Source: Streptomyces macrolidinus (GTDB taxonomy: Bacteria; Actinomycetota; Actinomycetes; Streptomycetales; Streptomycetaceae). From it: DNA of 64,000 nt. Positions 25,030-32,867 of the stretch are shown here, in pieces. The notes beneath the pieces are model-generated. The model saw only the letters and a list, made by a program, of their open reading frames with translations. It was not told where the DNA came from and made no database searches. The stretch's first letter is position 1. Every line of letters begins with the position of its first letter. The DNA lies in contig NZ_JAMWMR010000014.1 of the NCBI RefSeq assembly GCF_023887685.1, positions 97,644 through 161,643 of the forward strand, written 5' to 3'. The position numbers were made by a program, and so were the translations under genes.

Positions 25030-26748
25030 GTGGACCCGGTGATCATCGTCGGAGCGGGGCCCGTCGGGCTCTCGCTCGCGCTGGCGCTGGCACGCCAGGA
25101 CGTACCGTCCGTGGTCCTCGACGAGGGCTCGGGCCGGGACGAACAGCGCGCCGCGCGCACGGTCGTCCTGCACGAGGACACCGCCGCCCTGATGGAACGC
25201 CTGACCTCGATGCAGCTCGACAGGGCGGGGCTGCGCTGGAGCGGCTGGCGGTCGATGCGGCGCAAGCAGGTGACGCGGGAGGTCGCGTTCGAAACCACCG
25301 GTAGCGGGCCTGAGTCGGAGGGCTCCGGGCGCGCCGAGGGCCGGAAGGGCACGGGTGACGGGAGCGGCGAGGGCCGCAGGGCCGGGGGCGGTGCCCTTGA
25401 GGGGGGCGTGGCCCCGCTGCACATCGCCCAGCACGCCCTCACCGCCGCCCTGCGCCGGGCCATCGCCGGTGAGCGGCTGGTCAGGGTCGTTGTGGAGAGC
25501 CGCCTGGACGACCTCGAACAGGAGCCGTCGGGCGTCCTGGCCCACACCCGCGGCCCCCGGGGCACCTGGTGGCGCGGCAGCTACCTGGTCGGCTGCGACG
25601 GAGCGCGGTCGACGGTGCGCAAGCTGCTCGACATCCGCTTCCCGGGCCGAACGGCCGTGGAACGGCACGCGGTTGCGGCCCTGCGTACCCAACTGCCCCG
25701 CCCTGGCGAGGCGTTGTTGCACCGCACGCCGCCGTGGCGGACCTCGGGCCCCTCGGTGAGCGAGGTCACGGCACGCCCGCTGCCCGGCGACCTGTGGCGC
25801 CTGGACTGGCTGTTGCCGCCCGGCAAGGACCTGGTCACGCCCGATGTGCTGCTGACCCTCGTCCGGGAGACCCTCGCGGGCTGGAGCGGCGACGCGGAGC
25901 CCGTGTACGACCTGCTGGACACGGGGGTCCACCTGGTGCACCACCGGCTCGCCCGCCGGTGGCGCGCCGACCGGGTCTTCCTCGCCGGGGACGCCGCGCA
26001 TCTGCTCGGCGCGCTCGGCACGCAGGGCTTGGACGAGGGCCTCAGGGACGTCGACAACCTCGCCTGGAAGCTGGCTGTCGCCTGGCACCACGGCCCGCAC
26101 GAGGAGCTGCTCGACAGCTACCAGGCGGAGCGCCGCGCCGTGGTCGCGGCCCGACTGCGCACCGCCGACCAGGCACTTCCGTCGTTGCGCGGCGGGAAGA
26201 ACCTGCGCGCGTACGTGTCCGGGTCCGCCCGCAGCCGGGACGCGCTGCTCGCGGACGGCCATCTGGGACGCGGCGCACTGGGCGCACCGGGGGCGTACAC
26301 GGCCTCGCCGCTCACACCGGCGCACACCGATTCTGTGGTTCGGCTGGAAACCGAGCCCGGGGCACAGGTCGTGGACGTACGGGTGACGGCGGAGGACGGC
26401 TCCTTCGTACGACTCCGCGACCGGCTGGGGCGCGGCGCGCTGCTGGTGGTGCTGGTCGCTCCGGGCACGGGTGTGTGGGACCGCAAGCACTGGGTGTCGG
26501 CCGGGATCATGCCCCGCCTGGCGGCAGCGGTGACGGCCCTGCCGCACCCGGCGGAACTGCTGGTCACCGAGGACTATCCGGGCGCGGCGGCCCACACGGT
26601 CCTCCTGATCCGCCCGGACGGCCACCTGGTCACAGCCCTGAACGGCGTCCGCCCCTCGGAGCTGTACGGAGCAGCGGAGGCAACCCTGGGCGCCCCGACG
26701 AAGACGGAGGCGCCGACGGAGACGGAGGCACCGGCCAAGGCGAGCTGA
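25030..26748 (+). CDS. FAD-dependent aromatic monooxygenase family protein
   Basis: A 572-aa flavoprotein of the PHBH-like FAD_binding_3 family, using NAD(P)H to hydroxylate an aromatic or polyketide-like substrate. The N-terminal dinucleotide fold is VIIVGAGPVGLSLALALARQ; the middle motif is YLVGCDGARSTVRKLL; the FAD ribityl-site motif is GDAAHLLGALGTQGLDEGLR followed by DVDNLAWKLA. A thioredoxin-like C-terminal domain, as in phenol hydroxylase, occupies about residues 430-560. There is a Gly/Glu-rich insert near residue 95-125. Start is GTG at 25030 behind GGCGGGGGG. The substrate is unknown and no biosynthetic cluster surrounds it. Confidence 0.85.
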   Translation: MDPVIIVGAGPVGLSLALALARQDVPSVVLDEGSGRDEQRAARTVVLHEDTAALMERLTSMQLDRAGLRWSGWRSMRRKQVTREVAFETTGSGPESEGSGRAEGRKGTGDGSGEGRRAGGGALEGGVAPLHIAQHALTAALRRAIAGERLVRVVVESRLDDLEQEPSGVLAHTRGPRGTWWRGSYLVGCDGARSTVRKLLDIRFPGRTAVERHAVAALRTQLPRPGEALLHRTPPWRTSGPSVSEVTARPLPGDLWRLDWLLPPGKDLVTPDVLLTLVRETLAGWSGDAEPVYDLLDTGVHLVHHRLARRWRADRVFLAGDAAHLLGALGTQGLDEGLRDVDNLAWKLAVAWHHGPHEELLDSYQAERRAVVAARLRTADQALPSLRGGKNLRAYVSGSARSRDALLADGHLGRGALGAPGAYTASPLTPAHTDSVVRLETEPGAQVVDVRVTAEDGSFVRLRDRLGRGALLVVLVAPGTGVWDRKHWVSAGIMPRLAAAVTALPHPAELLVTEDYPGAAAHTVLLIRPDGHLVTALNGVRPSELYGAAEATLGAPTKTEAPTETEAPAKAS

Positions 26749-26814
26749 CGGGGGCGGGGTGCGTGGGGCCGGGCCGGCCGAAGGTGAGCGGGCCGGCCGA
26801 ACTGCGTGGGCCTC

Positions 26815-26979
26815 TCAGTCCTTGGCCGTCGCCACCGTCACCGGCCGGGGCCTGAGTGCCACGTGTCCCGGCAGTGTGGTGGCGATCAGGGCCAGCAATC
26901 CGGCTACCGCGAGGACGGTGATGGATCCCGAAGCCGACGCGGTGCTGACCATCGGGCAGATGGAACACGTCCTCGCGAC
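26815..26979 (-). pseudogene. C-terminal fragment of a membrane protein, probably an MFS transporter
   Basis: Only the last 50 or so codons remain. They contain one hydrophobic helix (ITVLAVAGLLALIATTLPGH) and a basic tail ending VTVATAKD, like the end of an MFS efflux protein. Sequence homology ends at about 26980, where the degraded transposase begins, so the rest of the gene was probably lost when that element moved in. The MFS assignment is tentative. Confidence 0.5.
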
Positions 26980-26981
26980 CT

Positions 26982-27330
26982 GATCGTGAAGATGTGGCAG
27001 AACCACGCGCTCGGCGAGTACGCGCCCGCTGGGAGCCGGGGGGCCATCACAGCCCGGATTCCCTGTTCGCCGCGGCGATGCTCCAGGGCGGCTGGGCGAT
27101 GCAGATCCCGACGCCCGAGCTCTACTACAAGCTCCTGCGCAAGCACCACGTGATGATCCACCCCCGTCGCGGGGTGAAGATCCTCGGCCTTTACTACTAC
27201 GACCCCGTGCTGGACGAGCCCCGCTTCCAGGGCCCCTCAGCCCGCGGCGGCCGGCATGGGGGGCAGTGGGCGGTCCGCAGCGACCGGCGGGACCGGCGCA
27301 AGGTCTTCCTCCTCCCGCCTGTGACGGCTC
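26982..27330 (+). mobile_element. Degraded Mu/TniA-type transposase, C-terminal part
   Basis: Two frames together give a recognisable C-terminal portion of a Mu-type transposase/integrase. One frame gives LIVKMWQNHALGEYAPA; after a frameshift near 27040 the next gives SPDSLFAAAMLQGGW, then PTPELYYKLLRKHHVMIH, RRGVKILGLYYYDPVLDEP and GGQWAVRSDRRDRRKVFLL. The RGVKI-GLYYYD and VRSDRRD blocks match the beta-barrel domain of this family. The catalytic DDE domain and the terminal repeats are absent, and sequence after about 27330 is not recognisable. It marks the left border of the arsenic island. Confidence 0.65.
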
Positions 27331-27487
27331 TGGCAGCTGAGGAGACAACTGTCGAGAACTACGCCCGCAGACGCCGATTCATCGTTGGCGGCTCCCAGAG
27401 GGGTACTCGGATCCGCATCGGCTTCTCCGCCCTGATCTGGTCCCGGCTCACCGGCAGCGAGTGGCGTCTGCGCCTGCCCTGCAGCCA

Positions 27488-28753
27488 CTACCGGCCCGCG
27501 GAGTCGACGTCGTCGGGTCCGGATCGGTGGCGCACGGCGTCATTGGCTGTCCACGGTGCGATGAAGGCGGCGGCCACGGAGACGGCGACCAGGACGAAGA
27601 ACAGTGCTCCGTAGCCCCCGAGCGGAATGGCCAGGGCGGCGCCGGCGAACGGCGCGAGGGCAGCCGCCGTGGTGGCCGGCGCCGCGAGGAGCCCGGAGAG
27701 GCGGCCGTAGTGCGTTGTGCCCCAGCGGTCGGTGATGGCGGTGGCCTGGAGGAGGGTGAGGTTGCCGCGAACCATGCCGGCCACGACCGACACGGCGATG
27801 AGCAGGCCGTACGGGCCGGGGACGGTGGCGAAGGCGGCGGTGGTCAGCCCGCCGAGCGCGACCAGGACCGTGGTGCGGGCCGGGGCGGTGGTGCGGCGAG
27901 CGAGGGCGGCGTACAGGGTGCGGCCGAGGGTCTGTCCGGCGCCGCCGATACCGAGGACCCAGGCGGCCTGGCTGGTGGTGTACCCGCGTTCCAGCAGGAG
28001 CGGGACGAGGGCGACGACGACGGCGTACGTCGCGAAGCTGGACAGGGTGAAGGCGGCGGCGAGCAGCAGGAATGGTCGGCTGCGCCCGACTGTGGCCGCG
28101 CCTGCGGCCGCGTGTGCAGGGGCAGGTGGGGCGTCCGGCCAGGGTGCGCGCAGGGTCAGGGCGTGAGCGGGGATGGTGACGGCGGCGAGGATGGCGGCGA
28201 GCACAAGGTAGGTGTGGCGCCAGGACAGATGGTCCGCGAGGGCCGCGGTCAGGGGTGCGAAGACGGTGGAGGCGAGCCCGCCGGCGAGGGTGACGACTGT
28301 CAGGGCGCGCACGTGGTCGGGAGCCCACCACCGGGTCAGGGCGGCGAACGCGGGCTGATAGAAGGTGGCCGCCATCGCGAGCCCGGCCAGCGCCCAACCG
28401 GCGTAGAAGACCGGTACGTTCGGGGCCGCGGCCACGATCAGCAGGCTGCCCACGCCTAGCACGGAGCCGACGGTCATGACGGTGCGCGGGCCGCGCCGGT
28501 CGATGATGCGCCCGACGCGGATCCCGGCGAGAGCGGAGACGACGAGACCGAGGGAGAACGCTGCGGTGGTCGCCCCGGCCGACCAGCCGGTCGCGGCGGT
28601 GATCTGCGGGTTGAGGACGGGAAAGGCGTAGTAGATGATGCCCCAGCTCACGATCTGCGTGGCGCAGAGGGCGGGCAGGGCGGCGCGGGGCCGCCGCGAC
28701 CGGTCCCCTGTTCCGGTCGCGGCCCCGCGCGCGAGGGTGTCCGGGTCGGTCAC
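27488..28753 (-). CDS. MFS transporter coupled to an arsenic-island flavoprotein
   Basis: A 421-aa major facilitator with about 12 membrane helices. It has the loop motif GRIIDRRGPRTVM after helix 2 and opens with ALCATQIVSWGIIYYAFPVL. The central cytosolic loop is short and Ala/Pro rich. Its GTG start overlaps the stop of the upstream flavoprotein gene by four bases (GTGA), so the two products are made together. Because of this coupling and the arsenic setting, it may export the product of that flavoprotein or an organoarsenical; this is inference, and the sequence is not ArsJ-like as far as I can judge without an alignment. No phosphate-dehydrogenase-like partner of the ArsJ pathway is present. 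Confidence 0.8.
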   Translation of the reverse strand: MTDPDTLARGAATGTGDRSRRPRAALPALCATQIVSWGIIYYAFPVLNPQITAATGWSAGATTAAFSLGLVVSALAGIRVGRIIDRRGPRTVMTVGSVLGVGSLLIVAAAPNVPVFYAGWALAGLAMAATFYQPAFAALTRWWAPDHVRALTVVTLAGGLASTVFAPLTAALADHLSWRHTYLVLAAILAAVTIPAHALTLRAPWPDAPPAPAHAAAGAATVGRSRPFLLLAAAFTLSSFATYAVVVALVPLLLERGYTTSQAAWVLGIGGAGQTLGRTLYAALARRTTAPARTTVLVALGGLTTAAFATVPGPYGLLIAVSVVAGMVRGNLTLLQATAITDRWGTTHYGRLSGLLAAPATTAAALAPFAGAALAIPLGGYGALFFVLVAVSVAAAFIAPWTANDAVRHRSGPDDVDSAGR

Positions 28754-30153
28754 GAGCCGCAGCAGCCGCCCGCCGGAGCTTCTTCGGCAGCTGCCCCGAC
28801 CGTGGCGGGGGCGCCGAGCTGGACGAGTTGCGGCGCGGGCGCGCAGCAGCCGCCGTCGCCCTCCTGGGCGGCCTCGGGGGCGTCGAAGAGGCCGGCGCCG
28901 CCGCAGACTCCGGTCTCGGGAAGGGTGAGTTCGACGCGGTCGGCGGAGTCGAGGTCGCCGGCGATCGCGGCGGCGATGGAGCGGACCTGCTCGTAGCCGG
29001 TCATGGCCAGGAAGGTCGGGGCGCGGCCGTAGGACTTCATGCCGACCAGATACACACCCTGCTCGGGGTGGGAGAGTTCGCGGTGGCCGTGCGGGTAGAC
29101 GGTGCCGCAGGAGTGCTGGTTGGGGTCGATCAGCGGAGCCAGTGCGACGGGTGCCTGGAGGCGCTCGTCGAGGCCCAGGCGCAGCTCGTCCAGGAAGGAC
29201 AGGTCGGGGCGGAAGCCGGTCAGCACGATCATCTCGTCGACCGGCTCCAGGCGGCGCCCGTCCTCGGCGACCAGGACCAGGCGGCCCTCGCTGTCGCGCT
29301 CGATCGCGTCCGTGCGGAAGCCGGTGACCGCGTCCGCGTAGCCCTCGTCGACGGCGGCCTTCGCCGCCAGGCCCAGGGCGCCGCGCGCCGGGAGTTGGTC
29401 GGCTTCACCGCCGCCGAAGGTGGAGCCGGAGATGCCCCGGCGCAGGATCCACACGCCCTTCGTTCCCGCGCCGTCGTCGGTCTTGGCGAGGTCGGCGAGG
29501 TAGGCGAGGGCGGTGAAGGCGGAGGCGCCGGAGCCGATGACGGCGGTGCGCTTGCCTGCGTACCGGGCGCGGACGGCCGGGTCCTTCAGGTCCGGGACGC
29601 GGTAGGCGATCCGGTCGGCGGCGGCCTTCTCCCCGAGGGCGGGCAGGCCGCTGCCTCCGGCCGGGCCGGGCGTGGCCCAGGTGCCGGAGGCGTCGATGAC
29701 TGCGCGGGCGAAGACGCGCTCCTCACGGCCGTCGGCGTGGGCGATGTGTACGACGAAGGGCTGCTGCTCGCGGTCGGCGTCCACGATGCGGTCACGGCCG
29801 GCCCGGGAGACGCCGGTGACGCGAGCGCCGTAGCGGACGCGGTTGTCGAGGACGTCGGCGAGCGGCTGTAGGTAGAGGTCGGCCCAGTCGCCGCCGGAGG
29901 GGTAGGTGGCCGGGGCGGGGCGCGTCCAGCCGGTGGGGGCCAGCAGCTTCTCGGCCGCCGGGTCGACGACCTCGCCCCAGGTGGAGAACAGGCGCACGTG
30001 CGACCACTCGCGTACCGCGGCGCCAGCAGTCTGCCCGGCCTCTAGGACCAGAGGCTGGATGCCCTGGTCGATCAGGTGGGCGGCAGCGGCCAGGCCGGCG
30101 GGTCCGGCCCCGATCACGACGACGGGCAGCTCGGTGGTGGCGGGCGCGTTCAC
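28750..30153 (-). CDS. FAD/NAD(P)-binding flavoprotein with C-terminal Cys-pair tail
   Basis: A 467-aa flavin monooxygenase-like protein. It has an N-terminal FAD fold VVVIGAGPAGLAAAAHLI, a second nucleotide fold around RTAVIGSGASAFTALAYLA, and the ATG-like motif IVLTGFRPDLSFLDEL. Unlike its island relatives, it ends in a tail of some 50 residues with five cysteines in GVCGG, GGCCAP and GGCCGS, a pattern suited to binding As(III) or another soft metal. The GTG start at 30153 has AAGGAG at ideal spacing. It is divergent from a second flavoprotein gene, with two operator copies between them, and its stop overlaps the MFS start. Catalysis on arsenicals is inferred from context only. Confidence 0.82.
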   Translation of the reverse strand: MNAPATTELPVVVIGAGPAGLAAAAHLIDQGIQPLVLEAGQTAGAAVREWSHVRLFSTWGEVVDPAAEKLLAPTGWTRPAPATYPSGGDWADLYLQPLADVLDNRVRYGARVTGVSRAGRDRIVDADREQQPFVVHIAHADGREERVFARAVIDASGTWATPGPAGGSGLPALGEKAAADRIAYRVPDLKDPAVRARYAGKRTAVIGSGASAFTALAYLADLAKTDDGAGTKGVWILRRGISGSTFGGGEADQLPARGALGLAAKAAVDEGYADAVTGFRTDAIERDSEGRLVLVAEDGRRLEPVDEMIVLTGFRPDLSFLDELRLGLDERLQAPVALAPLIDPNQHSCGTVYPHGHRELSHPEQGVYLVGMKSYGRAPTFLAMTGYEQVRSIAAAIAGDLDSADRVELTLPETGVCGGAGLFDAPEAAQEGDGGCCAPAPQLVQLGAPATVGAAAEEAPAGGCCGS

Positions 30154-30172
30154 GGGTGACTCCTTGAGTGTT

Positions 30173-30186
30173 TCGACATCTGTCGA
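30173..30186. promoter_or_regulatory. ArsR-type operator, copy 1
   Basis: Perfect inverted repeat TCGACA-TC-TGTCGA, 20 bp before the minus-strand flavoprotein start, within its promoter or leader. Related copies are at 30215-30230 and 31346-31359. Confidence 0.6.
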
Positions 30187-30214
30187 TGACTTGCGAGACC
30201 CAGCATGGCACCTG

Positions 30215-30230
30215 TATCGATAGACGTCAA
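30215..30230. promoter_or_regulatory. ArsR-type operator, copy 2
   Basis: On the minus strand this reads TTGACGTCTATCGATA, which aligns with copy 1 (TCGACATCTGTCGATG) at 12 of 16 positions, all differences being transitions. It is placed to control the plus-strand flavoprotein gene that starts at 30265. Confidence 0.55.
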
Positions 30231-30264
30231 CATAGACACTCATCGAAGCCAGGAGGTTCACTTG

Positions 30265-31326
30265 ATGGACAACATCGACGTCGCCGTCATCGGTGGCGGC
30301 CAGTCCGGACTTGCCGCCGCCCACGCCCTGCTGCGCCGCGGGCTGCGGCCGGTGGTGCTGGAGGCATCCGACCGCACGGCTGGATCGTGGCCGCACTACT
30401 ACGACAGCCTCACGCTGTTCTCGCCTGCCCGGTACAGCTCCCTGCCCGGGATGCCGTTCCCCGGCGCCGACCGCGACCGCTGTCCGCACCGCGATGAGGT
30501 CGTCGCCTACCTCACCGCCTACGCCGAGCACCTGGACGCCGAGATCCGCACTGGCAGCCGCGTCACTGCGATCCAGCGCGTCGGCGACGCCTTCGCTGTG
30601 GAACTGGAGGGCGGCGCTCGGCTGTCCGCGCGGGCCGTCGTGGCGGCCTCCGGGACGTTCGGGCGCCCGCACCGGCCGGCGCTGCCGGGCCTGGAGGAGT
30701 TCGCTGGTCAGGTGCTGCACGCGGCCGACTATCGCGAGCCGGCCCCATTCGCGGGCCGCCGAGTCGTGGTGGTTGGGGCCGGGAACTCCGCGGTGCAGAT
30801 CGCTGCCGAGCTCGCCGAGACCGCACGCGTCACGCTCGCCACCCGAGGGCCGGTGAAGTTCGCTGCGCAGCGCGTCCTCGGCCGCGACCTGCACTTCTGG
30901 CTGGCCCGCACCGGCCTGGACATCGCACCCCTTGGGCGGTTTCTGCCGCGCCCGCCGACGCAGCTTGTCATTGACGACGGCCGCTACCGGGCCGCCCTGG
31001 CCGCCGGACAGCCCGACCGGCGGCCGCTGTTCACTGGTGCTGACGGAGCCAAGCTCATCTGGCCGGACGGGGAGCGTGAGGAAGTCGAGACGATCGTGCT
31101 GGCCACCGGTTACCGGCCTCACCTGCCCTACCTCGCTCCCCTCCACGGCGCCTTGGACAGCGACGGGAATCCCCGACGCCGCGAGGGGGTCGCCATCGGG
31201 GTGCCGGGGCTGGCGTTCGTCGGGCTGGAATGGCAGCGCAGTCTGTCGTCGAATTCGCTGCGCGGTGTGGGCCGGGACGCGGAGCGAGTCGCGCGGCGCC
31301 TGGCCGCCTGTCTCGCGCGCCGGTGA
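30265..31326 (+). CDS. ArsO-like flavin-binding monooxygenase
   Basis: A 353-aa single-component flavoprotein of the ArsO type seen in Streptomyces arsenic clusters. It has the FAD fold VAVIGGGQSGLAAAHALLRR, the NADPH fold RRVVVVGAGNSAVQIAAELA between them the segment VVAASGTFGRPHRP, and the late motif IVLATGYRPHLPYLAP. The ATG at 30265 lies behind AGGAGG; the frame is open for 20 more codons but these cross operator copy 2. ArsO proteins have been proposed to oxidise arsenic species with NADPH, but the exact reaction is not settled. It is followed after 42 bp by arsR1, which has its own operator. Confidence 0.83.
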   Translation: MDNIDVAVIGGGQSGLAAAHALLRRGLRPVVLEASDRTAGSWPHYYDSLTLFSPARYSSLPGMPFPGADRDRCPHRDEVVAYLTAYAEHLDAEIRTGSRVTAIQRVGDAFAVELEGGARLSARAVVAASGTFGRPHRPALPGLEEFAGQVLHAADYREPAPFAGRRVVVVGAGNSAVQIAAELAETARVTLATRGPVKFAAQRVLGRDLHFWLARTGLDIAPLGRFLPRPPTQLVIDDGRYRAALAAGQPDRRPLFTGADGAKLIWPDGEREEVETIVLATGYRPHLPYLAPLHGALDSDGNPRRREGVAIGVPGLAFVGLEWQRSLSSNSLRGVGRDAERVARRLAACLARR

Positions 31327-31345
31327 CGATCCGCCCCCCTCTGGT

Positions 31346-31359
31346 TCGACATGTGTCAA
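31346..31359. promoter_or_regulatory. ArsR-type operator, copy 3, directly upstream of arsR1
   Basis: TCGACA-TG-TGTCAA, one mismatch from a perfect inverted repeat and matching copy 1. It ends nine bases before the arsR1 start, so bound repressor would cover the transcription start: autoregulation. Confidence 0.6.
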
Positions 31360-31368
31360 CATAAACAT

Positions 31369-31734
31369 ATGCCGAATGCCAAGGTGTTGCCGCTGCTCGA
31401 GTCCGACGCCGTGGTGCCGTGCTGCCCGCCGCTGACCGAGCGACCGATGACCGCCGAGGAGGCCGAGAGCGCCGCACGGATGTTCAAGGCCCTCGGCGAC
31501 CCGGTCCGCCTGCGCCTGTTCTCCGCCGTGGCCTCTCACGAGGGCGGCGAGGCGTGCGTGTGCGACATCTCCGACGTCGGCGTCTCCCAGCCCACGGTGT
31601 CCCACCACCTGAAGAAGCTGAAGGAGGCCGGCCTGCTCACCTCCGAGCGGCGCGGCACCTGGGTCTATTACCGCGTCGAGCCGTCGGTGCTTGCCGCGAT
31701 GGGCAAGCTGCTGGCCGTACCAGCCGCCGCCTGA
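31369..31734 (+). CDS. arsR: ArsR-family arsenic-responsive repressor 1
   Basis: A 121-aa winged-helix repressor. The core FKALGDPVRLRLFSAV is followed by EACVCDISD, the Cys-x-Cys site on the recognition-region helix that resembles the ELCVCDL arsenite site of the classic ArsR, and then VSQPTVSHHLKKLKEAGLL. An N-terminal Cys pair (VVPCCPP) may supply a further ligand. It should dissociate from DNA on binding As(III). There is no Shine-Dalgarno sequence before the ATG at 31369, and the operator sits immediately upstream, so the message may be leaderless; an in-frame ATG at 31351 is the alternative. It likely controls the three matching operators. Confidence 0.88.
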   Translation: MPNAKVLPLLESDAVVPCCPPLTERPMTAEEAESAARMFKALGDPVRLRLFSAVASHEGGEACVCDISDVGVSQPTVSHHLKKLKEAGLLTSERRGTWVYYRVEPSVLAAMGKLLAVPAAA

Positions 31735-31749
31735 CGGGAGCAGGGGGAA

Positions 31750-31905
31750 GTGGTGAGCGGGACGCGGTGCGCGGACGTGGTCGAGCGCCGCAGTCCCGCA
31801 TCACCTGACCGTCACCGAAGCTGTGCGATCGCGCGGGCCGCGTCGCGCGCCGGGCGGCCGACGCCGATGAGGGTGGCGGAAGCCGGGCCGGTCCAGTCGC
31901 CGTAG
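31750..31905 (+). pseudogene. Possible 5' remnant of a gene once downstream of arsR1
   Basis: A 51-codon frame begins with tandem GTG codons behind a strong AGGGGGAAG site, 15 bp after arsR1. It runs through the end of the convergent flavoprotein gene and stops. The first residues (SGTRCADVVERRSP) faintly recall the start of an Acr3 protein (adVVxxLSxLDR), but the match is too short to trust. It may be the stump of a second arsenite exporter. Confidence 0.25.
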
Positions 31906-32867
31906 CCGAGCAGGTGCAGCCTCGGCTCGCCGACCGCGCGGGTGCCGTCGGTGGCGATCTGGCCGCGAGTCCCGCGCAGGCCCAGCGGGGCGAGGTGGGA
32001 AAGGGCGGGACGGAAGCCGGTGCACCAGACCACCGTGTCCGCGGGGGCGGATGTTCCGTCGCTCCATCGGATGCCGTCGGCGACGAGCCGTTCGAACATC
32101 GGCTGAGCCTTCAGCAGCCCGGAGTCCCGCGCCTCGCGAACCGGTGGGGCGGCGACGATGTCGCCGAGCGAGGCGACACCGCCGGTGTCGGTGCGGCCCT
32201 CGTCCAAGGCGCGGCGGCGGGCGGTGGCGGCATCGAACAGGGCGCGGCCGTCGATGTCGTCGGCGAGGAAGCGGGGCGGCCTCTGCGTGACCCAGGTCAG
32301 GTCGACGCCGCCGAGGGCGAGGTCGGCGGCGATCTGCGCGCCGGAGTTCCCGCCGCCGACCACGACCACTCGCTGTCCGGTGAAATCGGACGGGCGCCGG
32401 TAGCCGGTGGTGTGGAGCTGGCGGCCGGCGAACATCTCCCGGCCGGGGACGGCGGGCAGGAAGGGACGCCACCATGTGCCGGTGGCACTGATCACGGCCC
32501 GCGCCGACCAGTCACCGGCGTCCGTCTCCACCAGCAGCCGGCCACTGTCCCGGCGCACCGCCCGGGCGTGGACCGGACGCTGGACGGGCAGGTCGTAGCG
32601 CTGTTCGTAGTCGGCCAGGTACTCCACCAGGTGCCTGGCGTCCGGGTACTCCTGGCGTGGTTGAGCGGGCATGATCCAGCCGGGCAGGGAGGAGAACGCG
32701 GCTGGGGAGAACAGATGCAGGGAGTCCCAGGTGTGCTGCCAGGCCCCGCCTGGCGTGCTCTGGGCGTCGAGGACGACGAAGTCCAGGTTCTGGCGGCGCA
32801 GGTGGTAACCGGCAGCGAGCCCGGCCTGCCCGCCGCCGATCACCACAACATCCGCTGCCCTGGTCAC
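31812..32867 (-). CDS. Second ArsO-like flavin monooxygenase
   Basis: A 351-aa flavoprotein related to the one at 30265. Motifs are VVVIGGGQAGLAAGYHLRRQ, ATGTWWRPFLPAVPG, QRVVVVGGGNSGAQIAADLA and VVWCTGFRPALSHLAP. It differs in having an insert between the second nucleotide fold and the last motif (RRRALDEGRTDTGGVASLGD). GTG at 32867 overlaps the stop of the upstream DUF2180 gene by four bases, so it is the fourth gene of a tightly coupled operon arsR2-acr3-DUF2180-flavoprotein. The likely role is redox change of an arsenical; this is inference from position. Confidence 0.83.
   Translation of the reverse strand: MTRAADVVVIGGGQAGLAAGYHLRRQNLDFVVLDAQSTPGGAWQHTWDSLHLFSPAAFSSLPGWIMPAQPRQEYPDARHLVEYLADYEQRYDLPVQRPVHARAVRRDSGRLLVETDAGDWSARAVISATGTWWRPFLPAVPGREMFAGRQLHTTGYRRPSDFTGQRVVVVGGGNSGAQIAADLALGGVDLTWVTQRPPRFLADDIDGRALFDAATARRRALDEGRTDTGGVASLGDIVAAPPVREARDSGLLKAQPMFERLVADGIRWSDGTSAPADTVVWCTGFRPALSHLAPLGLRGTRGQIATDGTRAVGEPRLHLLGYGDWTGPASATLIGVGRPARDAARAIAQLR

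Noticed and set aside
26994..27614. A 206-codon plus-strand frame as an intact gene
   Set aside because: Only its first part matches the transposase C-terminus, the preceding part of that domain is in another frame, and its end is antisense to the MFS gene.
27488..28753. MFS gene as ArsJ (arsenate-phosphoglycerate exporter)
   Set aside because: ArsJ works with an adjacent glyceraldehyde-3-phosphate dehydrogenase gene, which is absent; the neighbour is a flavoprotein.
28750..30153. Cys-tailed flavoprotein as a thioredoxin reductase (ArsT)
   Set aside because: There is no CxxC redox pair between the two nucleotide folds; the cysteines are all in the C-terminal tail.
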